Numbered from the stretch's first letter, positions 1 to 9,979 are shown. The stretch is 64,000 nt of DNA from Saccharomycopsis malanga (GCA_004014935.1 CP025323.1:2991001-3055000); one strand, 5' to 3'. The notes: generated by a model from the sequence alone, not told the origin. Numbers and translations: made by a program.

Positions 1-653
1 GTGTTAAGACCAATGGTGCTGCTTCTCTTCCATTTGTTTCTGAGTTTGGTCTTTCTGCTAAACAAGTTGTTCCATTTTTGCAAGTTTACGGTTTCCATGT
101 TGCCAACGGTTCTTTTGCTGCCAAAGACTTTGGTGCCGAGTGGTTAGCTGACAAATTCGCAGTTCTTGGATTGAAGAACATTGAAGAATCTGCTCAAGGT
201 TTCAAGGTTAACGATGCTAAATTGGCTGCCTTCTTCGAAAACAACAAGTCTTTTTCCAATTGGGTTAACCAACTTACCAAAGAAGAAGCACGTGCTGTTA
301 TTGAAGGTTATCGTGTTGCTGCTGGTGACTTTTCTACTAAAAGTCTTGCTGCTTCTTCTGCTGAACTCCGTGACAAATTGATCCATGTACTCATCAACGC
401 TGGTTACACTGCTTCTTTCAAATCTGCTGCTTCTGGCTCTTACTCTGTCTCCTATGCTACTGCTGACAACACTGCAGCTGGTCATCAAGTTGCCAACCCT
501 GTTCTTTCTGCTCAACAAGATGTCAAACGCGTCAATGACTACAATGGCCGTGTCTGGTGTGTCCGTGTGCCAACCGGTTTGATTATTGCCCAAAGAGTTC
601 TTGAGCAACAAAATGGTGTTACTGCTGCCTCCCGTCCTGTCATCATTGGTAAC
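1..653 (+). mobile_element. Intein in EF-Tu (C-terminal part), degenerate LAGLIDADG endonuclease plus splicing domain
   Basis: An intein is excised from the host protein post-translationally. Seen here: a LAGLIDADG-like motif 1 at 72-119 (core [11 protein letters not shown]) and motif 2 at 297-329 (core [10 protein letters not shown]). These are followed by a DOD-endonuclease-type stretch ([16 protein letters not shown], near 360-410), then splicing block F ([17 protein letters not shown], near 545-595) and block G (RPVIIGN) ending at 653. The next residue is Cys (654-656), the +1 nucleophile. The insertion point is between D and C of the DCPGH switch-II motif. The penultimate intein residue is Gly instead of the usual His. 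Both catalytic acidic positions of the endonuclease are replaced (Asn at 105-107, Ala at 321-323), so homing activity is probably lost while splicing is probably retained. Block A and the N-terminal part lie left of the window. That this is an intein is well supported; the inactivity is inferred. Confidence 0.9.
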
Positions 654-1613
654 TGTCCTGGTCACGCTGATTACATCAAGAACATGATCACTGGTGCTGC
701 CCAGATGGATGGTGCTATCATTGTGGTTGCTGCTACCGATGGCCAAATGCCTCAAACCAGAGAACATTTGCTTTTGGCTAGACAAGTTGGTGTCCAACAC
801 ATTGTTGTCTTTGTTAACAAGGTTGACACTGTCGATGACCCAGAAATGTTGGAATTGGTTGAAATGGAAATGAGAGAAGTCTTGACCCAATACGGTTTCG
901 ATGGTGACAACACTCCTGTCATCATGGGTTCTGCCTTGTGCGCTTTGGAAAACAAACAACCTGAAATTGGTAAGGAAGCCATTTTCAAATTGTTGGACGC
1001 TGTTGACGAATACATTCCTACTCCAACCAGAAACACCGAACAACCATTTTTGATGCCTGTCGAGGACATTTTCTCCATCTCCGGCAGAGGTACTGTTGTC
1101 ACCGGTAGAGTTGAACGTGGTGCTTTGAAGAAGGGTGAGGAAATCGAGATTGTTGGTCACAACAAAACTTCCTTGAAAACTACCGTCACTGGTATTGAAA
1201 TGTTCAAGAAGGAATTGGACTCTGCTATGGCTGGTGACAACGCCGGTATCTTGTTGAGAGGTGTTAGAAGAGACCAGATCAAAAGAGGTATGGTTATTGC
1301 TAAACCAGCCACTGTCAACGCTCACACCAAGTTCTTGGCTTCTTTGTATATCTTGACTAAGGAAGAAGGTGGTAGACACTCTCCTTTCGGTGAAAACTAC
1401 AGACCACAAATCTTCATCAGAACCGCTGATGTCACTACCGTTTTGACTTTCCCTGAAGGTGTCGACCACTCCCAACAAGTCTTGCCTGGTGACAATGTCG
1501 AGATGCAATGTGAATTGGTCCACCCAACCCCTCTTGAAGTTGGCCAACGTTTCAACTTGAGAGAAGGTGGTAGAACCGTCGGTACTGGTTTGATTACCAG
1601 AATCATCGAGTAA
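1..1613 (+). CDS. TUF1: Mitochondrial elongation factor Tu (3' part), interrupted by an intein
   Basis: EF-Tu delivers aminoacyl-tRNA to the mitochondrial ribosome as a GTPase; this is the nuclear gene. The reading frame enters from the left edge (first full codon at 3). From 654 it encodes about 320 residues of a standard EF-Tu: CPGHADY of the G3 motif, NKVD (G4, 816-827), the SAL region near 930 (G5), then domains 2 and 3 with a normal IIE-stop end. The part upstream of 654 is not EF-Tu but an intein (separate entry); the N-extein with the P-loop lies outside the window. No stop or splice signal separates the two parts, so the precursor must be spliced as protein to give an intact G domain. 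Extein codon use is that of a highly expressed gene (AGA for Arg, TTG for Leu). The identity is certain from the conserved motifs. Confidence 0.95.
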   Translation, partial: VKTNGAASLPFVSEFGLSAKQVVPFLQVYGFHVANGSFAAKDFGAEWLADKFAVLGLKNIEESAQGFKVNDAKLAAFFENNKSFSNWVNQLTKEEARAVIEGYRVAAGDFSTKSLAASSAELRDKLIHVLINAGYTASFKSAASGSYSVSYATADNTAAGHQVANPVLSAQQDVKRVNDYNGRVWCVRVPTGLIIAQRVLEQQNGVTAASRPVIIGNCPGHADYIKNMITGAAQMDGAIIVVAATDGQMPQTREHLLLARQVGVQHIVVFVNKVDTVDDPEMLELVEMEMREVLTQYGFDGDNTPVIMGSALCALENKQPEIGKEAIFKLLDAVDEYIPTPTRNTEQPFLMPVEDIFSISGRGTVVTGRVERGALKKGEEIEIVGHNKTSLKTTVTGIEMFKKELDSAMAGDNAGILLRGVRRDQIKRGMVIAKPATVNAHTKFLASLYILTKEEGGRHSPFGENYRPQIFIRTADVTTVLTFPEGVDHSQQVLPGDNVEMQCELVHPTPLEVGQRFNLREGGRTVGTGLITRIIE

Positions 1614-2742
1614 GCATGCGTCTGCCTTTACATGTAAATTTTGTAAGGAACTGTACATAGTTTGATTGGTTGTTTAACTGAGAAATGAAGACTAAGTAGT
1701 TGTTAATAAATGAATAATAGTTAAATGACTTGTAGGTTCTGCTTTAAAAGGTCTAATGAAAGCTGAGAAACATGGCAGGTACCATATTAAATGTCTGTTG
1801 CAATTTTAGATCATTTGCTCCTATGGATCTTGCGGTAACTACTTGAACTTTTTTCAAGGTTTACAAGTATCAACTGTTTTATTCACTGTATAGTTCATTT
1901 CAGTCAACAGGTATTACCATTATCACTTTAGAATAATTTGTTATTTTACGCACTTTGGGAAGTCAAAATTTTTTCAGAAATTGCATAGTATCTCGTTCAG
2001 TCAAAGACGGCTTGCTTCCTAACTGGAGCAACTTGATTGAAATGTAAATAGTCAATTGTCCCTAAAATCGCCATAAAATTGTTAAAACTGAAGGTTCTAA
2101 TTATGCACTTTTTTGTTTGCCTGCAAACTGTTCAATACTTCCTGCTTCTACTACTGTAGTTACACATCATGCCTATTTTTTCCTAGACAATAAAAACGCT
2201 TCCCAACTACAGGTATAGTTAAACTCAGTAAGTAATGAGCAATTTTCCCGTTCAGGGGTTCCCTGTAAAACTCAAACCCTGTAATTGAACAATTATTAAT
2301 TGTTGCTTATATCGTTCTACTTAAAAACACCCTTCTCGTAGCGGAGATGCCTATATATTGTCCTTGGAGTTCAGAAGACTATATATATATTCGTCCACTA
2401 AGTGCTCTTGTCTCTACACGTTCAATGTTAACTCCGACAAACTACAATCTACAGAAAAATGTAAATAATACTATAAGAAATGTGATGTAATGCTATATAG
2501 GAAAAACTAAAAAGAAGGAAAATGAAAAGCGACTGTGAAATGATGAGCGAGATATCGTGGGTAAAATGAAAGGGTAATTAAAGATGATCATAAGTGAAAT
2601 CCATCAATTGAACAACACAGAAAGATCACAACTGTAGAAATGAAAATGTCTAGCACCATGCGTATTGAAAAAGCAGGCACGTTAAGATCATGAAAATATG
2701 ACTAATGGTGTATAATATGTATAAAAGAGCTGTCAAGTTTGA
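1614..2742. other. Intergenic region between convergent TUF1 and STS1
   Basis: No coding frame with conserved character and no tRNA box is visible. An imperfect hairpin lies at about 2253-2281 (CAGGGGTT pairing with AAACCCTG around CCCTG). AT-rich 3' flank of both genes. Confidence 0.5.
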
Positions 2743-4038
2743 CTATCTTAAAGTGCTATCCATGATTGCGGCATTGTAAGACTTGTGATTTATTGGGTTG
2801 TTATTGGAACTGAAATTGGCACCAACAATCTGCGGTTGACTGCTATTCTCAGCATGGCCTGCATTGTTAGCAAGCTCGATTCCTGGAAGGGATTGATCAT
2901 GATTATTAGCGGAGAGATATTCACTAGCAAAAGATTCAAAACAATTGTTCTTGAAGTTCCCGTATGTTTGTCCGTTAGAGCTGTTTATAGAATAGTTTCT
3001 AGAAATGTCCTCTGTACGAGAAACGCTGTTCCCATTTAAGTAATAACTACTCAGTTTCATTTCAACGAATTCTACGAGTTTGTCAAATTTATCGCATTGG
3101 CATTGCTGTTTATGGTTGTTTAACTTTTCAACCAAATTGAACTCAAGCATATGAAAAACGTTGATGTCATTTTCGCCAGGGGTCACAGACAGAGACTCGT
3201 TATCGCCAGTTATCAAAAAGTTCTTTAATATATTCCACCAAGCATGACTAAGCTGCTCATAGATATTGGTATAATGATACATATTAAACTTGGTGATCTT
3301 GAAAAAAGGTATTCTATGTACCAAGTTTGTAGCGCTGTCAATGAATCTAAGGCAATTCATAAAGCTCTTTTCTACTGGTGGTAAATAGTTCAATATAAAA
3401 TCAGACAAGATGGTGTAAAACTCTATCAAACTTTTTTGCACTCTTAGATATGAATATTCGGCTTCTGGATCAACCTTGTAAGGGAGTTTATCCAATATTT
3501 TCTCCTGCAAATAGGCCTCTAAATATTTGATTGATTTCTCTACGGTTGGCTTAGTAACAGATTGATACTTTTCGCTATTCATAGAGTTGTAAATGACCTG
3601 ATTAAGTTCAGGCTTCTCATCAACCAAATTCAAAAGCATGCTGACCAACTGTTTCTTATCCAACAACTCAATCGATCTGAAGATAGGCAACTGTCTAGCA
3701 ACAAGGTTGTTTTGGTTGCGCACTTTCTTATGACTGTTTTTCTGGACGCCAGCTGATCTATGTTCAATAATTGGTCTTCTAGAAAACTTATTGTCTTGAT
3801 GAATATGAATATGTCTGGCATTTAACTCCATATCCTCATCCGAACGTACTTTACGTTTGAGTTTCTTGTTGGCGGTGGCGCTATTGATGTTGGAAACATT
3901 CAAAGAAGTATTCTTTTTACTGCGAGCTGAAGTATCTGCTTTGCCATATTTGAGTAGTGTTGCTGATGAAGAGTCAGTTTGTTGAGAAGACTCTTCAAAT
4001 TTGGGTTCAAAGCCCCAGGAAAAGCCCAAGTTTGTCAT
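2743..4038 (-). CDS. STS1: Nuclear proteasome tethering factor Sts1/Cut8
   Basis: Sts1 (Cut8 in fission yeast) anchors the 26S proteasome in the nucleus through importin-alpha and is itself short-lived. The start is set at the ATG at 4036-4038, giving 431 residues beginning MTNLGFSWGFEP, which matches the MGFEWGF start of S. cerevisiae Sts1; the open frame upstream of it has no ATG. A basic NLS-like stretch (NKKLKRKVRSDED) is near residues 60-70. The Cut8 core (RQLPIFRSIELLDKKQLVSMLL, near 115-135) is followed by helical segments that include EQLSHAWWNILKNFL. The C-terminal third is Asn/Ser-rich and poorly conserved. It is longer than the S. cerevisiae protein (about 319 aa), mainly at the C-terminus. 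It is divergent from MED22. Confidence 0.85.
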   Translation of the reverse strand: MTNLGFSWGFEPKFEESSQQTDSSSATLLKYGKADTSARSKKNTSLNVSNINSATANKKLKRKVRSDEDMELNARHIHIHQDNKFSRRPIIEHRSAGVQKNSHKKVRNQNNLVARQLPIFRSIELLDKKQLVSMLLNLVDEKPELNQVIYNSMNSEKYQSVTKPTVEKSIKYLEAYLQEKILDKLPYKVDPEAEYSYLRVQKSLIEFYTILSDFILNYLPPVEKSFMNCLRFIDSATNLVHRIPFFKITKFNMYHYTNIYEQLSHAWWNILKNFLITGDNESLSVTPGENDINVFHMLEFNLVEKLNNHKQQCQCDKFDKLVEFVEMKLSSYYLNGNSVSRTEDISRNYSINSSNGQTYGNFKNNCFESFASEYLSANNHDQSLPGIELANNAGHAENSSQPQIVGANFSSNNNPINHKSYNAAIMDSTLR

Positions 4039-4845
4039 TCTATTGGTTACTTTCGTTGTTTTGAAAAATCTTTCGCTGTACAAACGAAGTGCAAATTATT
4101 GATCGATATTGAATGGAAAATCAATACAGCGATTATGAGTCCAGAGAAGCTCTCTGATAAAACAAAACTTGAAGATTATTATTCCAACTGAAAATAGTGA
4201 AAGTTTTATATAAAAACTAAACGCCCTTTGGTTTTAAACAAAAAAAAAAAGTGATGTGTGTAAAGCGGGTTGTAGGTTGCCAATTGCAACGGTCCCTTTT
4301 TTCGTTTCTTCTTTTTCCGCCTTGATTTTCGATGATCTTCGGATATTACCCGGCTACAATTATCATGTATGTAGGGCAGTAGAAGGTATATAAGGAATAA
4401 TGGAAAATGGGGCGGGGATGCCTAATCTCGATTATGAAAGCTCATGAAGTTACTGAATATATTTCGAGGGAACTCCAAGAAAATTTGGTGAGCAGTTGAA
4501 TGTGTTGTTGTTGATTGAAGTAAATTAGTAAAAGATAGGAAAACATTGCATGCACCGCGCACACCAGGTTGCAGTTTCTGCATGTAATGATGCGCCTAGT
4601 CAAACAGCAAATTGTAAGCTGAAATAACCACCTTATATTGTTAAAAGATATTTCTTACTTGTATCAACACTACTGAACATTTATTAACACATTTGAACCC
4701 ATAGATATGAGATAGAACCCCATAGGTTGCGTCACATGACTACCTGGGTGGTGATTTATTTCTATATTTATTGCGTTGAAAGTTTATCGACTGTTTTTAG
4801 TAAGAGAGTCCAGGAGATCAAATTGTAGAGCAACAGCTGCCCAAT
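4039..4845. promoter_or_regulatory. Shared divergent promoter region STS1/MED22
   Basis: 807 bp between two divergent starts. Visible are poly-A/T tracts near 4240-4250 and 4315, a TGCATGCA palindrome near 4549 and a GTCACATGAC E-box-like site at 4731-4740, about 105 bp upstream of MED22. I did not find a PACE (Rpn4) site for STS1. No coding potential. Confidence 0.4.
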
Positions 4846-5268
4846 ATGCAACCACGGTATGTGAATTACCTTAATAAGGTTGATAGCAACACAGAGCTTC
4901 TTCTTAAGCGGTACAAAAATTTAATTGAGCTTTCTTCCACGACGCCGCGAGCGGAAGATGATGAAGAGAAGAGCTACGAAGATGAAAATTCAAAGACAAA
5001 TTTGAATGTTATAGCTGCATCGACTTTATCTATTGAATCAAATGCTTCCAATATTGTACGTCTCTTGGAAGAGCTTTTGCTTATAACAAGAGCACTCAAA
5101 GAAGGCTGGCTTTTGAATAGACTCCCAAACTCGATCAATGAATTACAACATCATTATAATGAAAAAACTATCAGTAATTATGAAAAACAAAACGAGGTAT
5201 TGTCCGGGATGATCAATGAGCTTATAGAAAGAGTTTCCTATGTTAACTATCTTTCTGATGATGAATAG
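4846..5268 (+). CDS. MED22: Mediator head subunit Med22/Srb6
   Basis: Med22 (Srb6) is a small head-module subunit of Mediator, which bridges activators and RNA polymerase II. The 140-residue product is almost entirely helical. The N-terminal segment (NKVDSNTELLLKRYKNLIELS) and the SNIVRLLEELLLITRALKEGWLLN helix near residues 70-95 match the Srb6/Med22 family, which is usually 120-150 residues. An acidic loop (RAEDDEEKSYEDE) separates the two helices. The ATG at 4846 is the first in frame. It is convergent with the small zinc-ribbon gene, about 220 bp between stop codons. Confidence 0.82.
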   Translation: MQPRYVNYLNKVDSNTELLLKRYKNLIELSSTTPRAEDDEEKSYEDENSKTNLNVIAASTLSIESNASNIVRLLEELLLITRALKEGWLLNRLPNSINELQHHYNEKTISNYEKQNEVLSGMINELIERVSYVNYLSDDE

Positions 5269-5489
5269 GGAGTGTTTACGTGGTGTAAGATGTGTTTAAA
5301 AAGTAAAATTAAAAAAAAAAAAAACGTACGTACTGAGAAGCTAAAATACGTAATTTAATACAATTAATGAAACGTATTGAGAAAACAGAATAACAAACAA
5401 TTCTACCAAATCAGCTTCTAGCATCATTGTCATGATTTGAAACTCATATTATCATCATAAACATGTTTTGGACGCATGAAGAAACGACA

Positions 5490-5759
5490 TCAGAGGTCTT
5501 GAGTCCAATTACAAATAGAACAATGTTTTTCTTTTCTCCAACTAACGGGAACTAATGGAATAAAGAACAAGGTGATGAACCGTCTATGTTTTCTTGGCTG
5601 GACCGAGTAGTTGTTGCACCGTGGGCAGTGTTCAGGCTTGTTATTTGCGCCAATGTCCTTGTTAAACTCGTGGCCTGGCTGTTAATATAATAATTCTATA
5701 ACATTTAGGTACATCTGTAAATGTCATTGGTACTCACTTCCAATTAAAACGAAAAACAT
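5490..5759 (-). CDS. Small zinc-ribbon protein (two exons, 68 aa)
   Basis: The gene is broken up by an intron. Exon 1 is 5759-5738 (22 nt, MFFVLIG plus one base), followed by GTGAGT. The 63-nt intron (5737-5675) ends TATTAAC-AGCCAG; exon 2 is 5674-5490. The joined protein runs MFFVLIGSHEFNKD, then CPRCNNYSVQPRKHRRF, ITLFFIPLVPVSWRKE and CSICNWTQDL: two CxxC pairs around a hydrophobic LFFIPLVPVSW segment. This is the pattern of small fungal zinc-ribbon proteins that begin MFF(V/F)(L/I)IG. Phase rules out the first AG (AACAG) and requires the second (CCAG). That AG lies 6 nt after the TATTAAC branch site, like the 7 nt seen in the RPL40 intron of this window. Function unknown; the hydrophobic stretch may contact a membrane. 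Convergent with MED22, divergent from the aldehyde dehydrogenase. Confidence 0.8.
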
Positions 5760-6527
5760 GGTGTAGTTTTTTATCTAATTTTGTCTTTATAAAATTTGCT
5801 TAAAAGGGTGATACTGGTTTCAAATTGTTCAATTGCAAGAGCGAAAGAGGCTTGATAAATATAGAACAGTCCTTATTACTAACTAGTAAGCTCTAAATAC
5901 AGCAAATATCCATGTGCTCCTAGCATTCTTCGTCCCCATGAAGGCAAGCCGTGAAATTCGCAACTCAAGCCAAGCCAATACTGCCTCATTGCCAGAGACC
6001 CATTATATAAGGGTCACGTGGACCCAATTTTACGGGCATAAGTTAATGGACTATAATAAGGAGGAGGTTTCCACTTATCGACACTGGTACTACAATACTA
6101 CAAGTCCGCTTACTAATGAACATTCAAAGGGATGCAGTAGAAAAATAATGTTAATATCGCTTTCCGAAACATTTACTCAAGCTGAGCAATGTAACAAGGT
6201 ATTATAAAAGCAAGATACCTGTAGAACTGGATTAGGACGTACATCTAACCATTAAACCATGACAGGTTGCAGTACATGGGGCCCTGCACCAACGGAAAGC
6301 AATGAAACCTAGCACGTGGCGCATATACTGAGCAACTGTTTACAACATGAGAGGGAGGAGATGAGGTATATAAACAGCAAAGTTTTTTGAACAGATGGTA
6401 TAGGGGATGTAAAGGAAATCGATGTAGAGTCTTTTTTGTATTTGAATATTCGTAATAGCAGCAATTTTGAAATTTTTTGCCCCCAAACGATTAAAACCGA
6501 CTTTGATTGAAACAATTGATAGTGAAA
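5760..6527. promoter_or_regulatory. Shared promoter region of the zinc-ribbon gene and aldehyde dehydrogenase
   Basis: 768 bp between divergent starts. It contains two CACGTG E-boxes (near 6015-6020, inside GGGTCACGTGGACCC, and near 6314-6319) and TATA-like stretches near 6366. E-boxes of this type bind Cbf1/Tye7-class bHLH factors in yeasts. A 97-codon frame at 5914-6207 has no recognisable product. Confidence 0.4.
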
Positions 6528-8108
6528 ATGTTGCGTACATCAACTCAAACAGTCAAATCTCAAGCTAGACTCTCATTGAGAGCAGCAGGATTTGGGTCTC
6601 AAAGACTTTACTCCTCGGTGCCTCTTTCTGTTCCGGTAACATTGCCAAATGGCATCAAATATAATCAGCCAACAGGGTTGTTCATTAATAATGAATTTGT
6701 CAAATCACGTCAGAGTAAGACGTTCTCTGTTCTCAATCCATCCACTGAAGAAGAAATCGCTCAAGTATATGAGGCTCGAGAGGATGATGTTGATAATGCA
6801 GTAGATGCTGCTGCTGCTGCTTTTGAATCAGACTGGTCAACAGGCGATCCACTTTTCCGCACCAAGGTTCTAACCAACATTGCCGAGTTGCTTGAGGAAC
6901 ATAAGGAAACATTAGTGGGAATTGAATCCTTAGACAATGGCAAAGCACTTCCATTTGCCAGGGCAGATGTCGAGGCAGTTATCAACTATTTCCGTTTCAC
7001 TGCTGGTTTGGCAAACTCTGACTTTGGCAGAGTGATCAATTCCGGTAAGACCCATTTTAACTACACACAACGTGAACCTTTGGGCGTCTGTGGACAAATC
7101 ATTCCTTGGAACTTCCCATTGTTGATGTGGTCATGGAAGATTGCCCCAGCATTGGCTACAGGAAACACCGTGGTGATGAAACCTGCTGAGGCCACACCAT
7201 TGTCTGCCTTGTACGCCTCACAGTTGATCAAGGAGGCTGGTACACCAAAAGGCGTCTACAACTTGGTTCCTGGATTCGGCAAGATTGTTGGAGAAGCCAT
7301 TTCTAGACACCCAGGAATCCAGAAGGTCGCATTCACAGGCTCCACCGCTACAGGAAAGCGTATATTGCAAGCAGCTGCAGAGACGAATTTGAAGAAGGTT
7401 AGTTTGGAATTGGGAGGTAAGTCGCCTAACATTGTGTTTAATGACGCTGATCTCGACCAAGCTATTCCAAACCTCTTGAATGCCATATATGCTAATGCCG
7501 GGCAAGTCTGTAGTGCTGGTTCTAGACTTTATGTTCAAGAAGGCATTTACGACGAATTGATGAAAAAGTTAATTACTGCAGTTGACAACCTTCAGGTTGG
7601 TGATCCGTTCAAAGAAGGTGTTTTCCAAGGTGCCCAGACTTCTCAAATGCAGCTCGACAAGATCTTGGGCTACGTGGATATCGGTAAGCAAGAGGGTGCT
7701 TCGTTAGTTGCTGGTGGTGAAAGAATTGGTGACAAGGGATATTTTATCAAACCAACCATTTTCACCAATGTCAACTCTAAAATGAGAATTGTCAGAGAAG
7801 AGATTTTTGGTCCTGTCTTAGTCGTTGACACTTTCAAAACTATCGACGAAGTTGTGAAAAAGGCTAATGATACCAACTACGGTTTGGCGGCAGGTATAAA
7901 CACCACTGATTTGAACAAGGCTCATCTGGTAGCTAGCAGAATCAAGGCCGGTACCGTATGGATCAATACTTATAACGACATGCACCACAACGTGCCATTT
8001 GGTGGTTACAATGAGTCTGGTATAGGAAGAGAAATGGGCACTGAAGTGTTGGCCAACTATACCCAAGTCAAAGCCATCAGAACTGCTCTTTCCTTGAAAA
8101 ACGAATAA
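6528..8108 (+). CDS. Mitochondrial aldehyde dehydrogenase (Ald4/Ald5 type)
   Basis: NAD(P)-dependent oxidation of acetaldehyde and other aldehydes to acids, probably in the matrix. The ATG at 6528 opens a 526-residue protein. Residues 1-30 ([20 protein letters not shown]) are basic, hydroxylated and free of acids, as in a matrix presequence. The ALDH fold follows: [13 protein letters not shown], the nucleotide-binding GSTATGK, catalytic Glu at about 294 in LELGGKSPN, catalytic Cys at about 328 in [10 protein letters not shown], and EEIFGPVL plus the [13 protein letters not shown] segment near the C-terminus. All key residues are present. The open frame continues a few codons upstream but has no ATG there. 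Paralogue assignment among ALD4, ALD5 and ALD6 is not attempted; the presequence argues against the cytosolic form. Confidence 0.93.
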   Translation: MLRTSTQTVKSQARLSLRAAGFGSQRLYSSVPLSVPVTLPNGIKYNQPTGLFINNEFVKSRQSKTFSVLNPSTEEEIAQVYEAREDDVDNAVDAAAAAFESDWSTGDPLFRTKVLTNIAELLEEHKETLVGIESLDNGKALPFARADVEAVINYFRFTAGLANSDFGRVINSGKTHFNYTQREPLGVCGQIIPWNFPLLMWSWKIAPALATGNTVVMKPAEATPLSALYASQLIKEAGTPKGVYNLVPGFGKIVGEAISRHPGIQKVAFTGSTATGKRILQAAAETNLKKVSLELGGKSPNIVFNDADLDQAIPNLLNAIYANAGQVCSAGSRLYVQEGIYDELMKKLITAVDNLQVGDPFKEGVFQGAQTSQMQLDKILGYVDIGKQEGASLVAGGERIGDKGYFIKPTIFTNVNSKMRIVREEIFGPVLVVDTFKTIDEVVKKANDTNYGLAAGINTTDLNKAHLVASRIKAGTVWINTYNDMHHNVPFGGYNESGIGREMGTEVLANYTQVKAIRTALSLKNE

Positions 8109-8740
8109 ACATGTAGATCTTTTTGAACTTTGAGTACATGGTGATGTTTGTATTTGGCTTGTTTGTTTTAGTACTGTTCAGTTTAATTTAACTTATGTGA
8201 GACCCAAGTTGTAGTAACAGTCGTATTGGACTTTTAGTATCAAAGTTTGGTAATCATTACCAAATCTTGTTGTAGATTTGACGCAAAACAGACAAGAATA
8301 TCATGAACAATAAAATGATGATGCAATTTGATTAACAATTGTAAATGTGAACTTGACGCATAGTAACTCAATAGTGTAGGTTATAAGACTGAATGTTATT
8401 GGTATTCTCTTCGTAATCACGGTTAATAAATAAAAAGTGTAGAAACTGTGGAATGTGCTTACCACTAAAAAGTATTAATACTGCTCCATTTGAATTGAAA
8501 ACCCTGAACAAATTGTCATCCGGCGAAATACTTGATAATCGCTTTGTATTTCTACAAAATAGTCATTTGAAGCAGCACGGTTTGTATATTATACAATAGC
8601 GCACAGATGAATAATTCAAAACAAAACAAAACGAATAAACAAACAAACAAACAAAAGCAAAACACTCTTTTATGTAAAATTCCAAAACAAATAAAAGCTA
8701 AAATGTCAATTTCAAGGGCAAACCCATAAATAAGCAACAT
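8109..8740. other. Intergenic region, convergent 3' ends
   Basis: Only AT-rich 3' flank is seen. A low-complexity AAAC-rich tract (several AAAC units) lies at about 8617-8660, just downstream of the minus-strand mannosyltransferase gene. Nothing coding. Confidence 0.5.
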
Positions 8741-9979
8741 TCAATCTGAGATATGTTCGGCAATCAAGTTTGGCATGGCCCAACATTTGAATCCAAGAAT
8801 ATTAGCTTGATAACATAATCCTTCTGTTTCAATGCCATCATAACCTCCAAGAGGTAAGTCCCAATCACTACCAATAACATAATAAGGAGGAAACTGAACA
8901 CCTAGTTTGAAGATTTCAGATTTGAGAAAAAGCACTGCTCCGCCCACAGAGTCAATTTCTACGGCTTCAGTCTTTTTAGACTTTTTGTTAGACCGAAGCA
9001 TAGTGGAGATATCAAGCAAATGTTGCATTTTATCTGGCTTGTCGCTTGGAATAAAGATGTACTCTTCTTTATTATCTCTTGCAGCAACAGCCTTACTCTG
9101 AGCTTCACGAATTTTCTGAAGTTCTTCCGGCGTTGGCTTGACTCTTTCACCTTTCCAAGAATTGAGGTCGTAATCTTTCTGAGATCCTCTTTTAACCCTC
9201 GGCACCACAATGTCTTTACCACTGTCTATGAAATACAGAAGAGTTTTTTTACTGATGCTTATGATGTCAGAATCGATGGTAAGAAGGTAGTTTTCAAATT
9301 CCAGTACGGAATTGATTAAAAAGTTACGAGACTTTGCGATCAACGATCTTCTACGTTTTTGAAACCAGGGTTGTTGTCTATCACTTCTGTTAACCTCGCC
9401 TCTATTTTCGTCCAAAAATGGAGCGTAAATCACAGAGACTCTATTAAACTTTTTTGTTTGGGGGATTTCAGAATTTGAAAGGTACAGTTTCAACTCGTTC
9501 TGGATGATCTTGTATTCTGATTGAGAAATGCAAAGAAGCCCAAGAGAAATCTTGCCAAAGTCCTCGTCGAATTTGAGCAAAACGTCATGGAGGAAATTAG
9601 AAAACTGACGATTGTTCCCATAAGGCGAAGATCCGGAAAGAAGTGAAAGAACAAGAGTGGATCTCTTGTCATTGAGATTACCAGAAACATAGTTGGGGAG
9701 ATATTTTATTGAATATTTCTCGTATTCAACCCCAGAACTCTGGAAAAGTTCCTCGAAAAGAGGATTTTGGGCAGCTACAGACCCATCCGAATCAACCGCA
9801 CTGCTGTTCTCACCGGTTATATCTCCATAACCCTGGAGCTTAGACTTATAATGCTTGATAGTGGCCGATACACTGGCATGTGAATAGTAATAGTTGGTTA
9901 TAAGAAACAAGTTGAGGAAGAAAAACACCACCGCAAGGACCACCATACGCGGTCTGATCTTAACAGAGGCAAGATTCAT
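8741..9979 (-). CDS. GT62 mannosyltransferase (Mnn9/Van1/Anp1 family), 412 aa
   Basis: Family members extend N-glycan outer-chain mannan in the cis-Golgi as subunits of mannan polymerase. The protein is a type II membrane protein: short cytosolic tail, one membrane anchor at about residues 13-32 (VVLAVVFFFLNLFLITNYYY), a stem, then the catalytic domain. Seen: the KRRRSLIAKSRNFLINSVL segment, the DSD metal-binding motif (LLTIDSDIISI), the YDLNSWKGER loop, DSVGGAVLFLK and the C-terminal GYDGIETEGLCYQA. The NSWxGxR and VGSDW/GYDGIETEGLCY elements differ from my recollection of S. cerevisiae Mnn9 and Anp1, so this may be a separate fungal branch; I leave the symbol open. Closest relative in the window is the divergent gene at 11126-12592. 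Confidence 0.85.
   Translation of the reverse strand: MNLASVKIRPRMVVLAVVFFFLNLFLITNYYYSHASVSATIKHYKSKLQGYGDITGENSSAVDSDGSVAAQNPLFEELFQSSGVEYEKYSIKYLPNYVSGNLNDKRSTLVLSLLSGSSPYGNNRQFSNFLHDVLLKFDEDFGKISLGLLCISQSEYKIIQNELKLYLSNSEIPQTKKFNRVSVIYAPFLDENRGEVNRSDRQQPWFQKRRRSLIAKSRNFLINSVLEFENYLLTIDSDIISISKKTLLYFIDSGKDIVVPRVKRGSQKDYDLNSWKGERVKPTPEELQKIREAQSKAVAARDNKEEYIFIPSDKPDKMQHLLDISTMLRSNKKSKKTEAVEIDSVGGAVLFLKSEIFKLGVQFPPYYVIGSDWDLPLGGYDGIETEGLCYQANILGFKCWAMPNLIAEHISD

Noticed and set aside
144-1658. 504-codon open frame antisense to TUF1/intein
   Set aside because: It mirrors the codon bias of the sense gene, contains no recognisable domain and has a Ser/Asn/Thr-rich composition typical of an antisense shadow.
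5914-6207. 97-codon plus-strand frame upstream of the aldehyde dehydrogenase
   Set aside because: No family resemblance, and it lies in a promoter region with E-boxes; likely chance.
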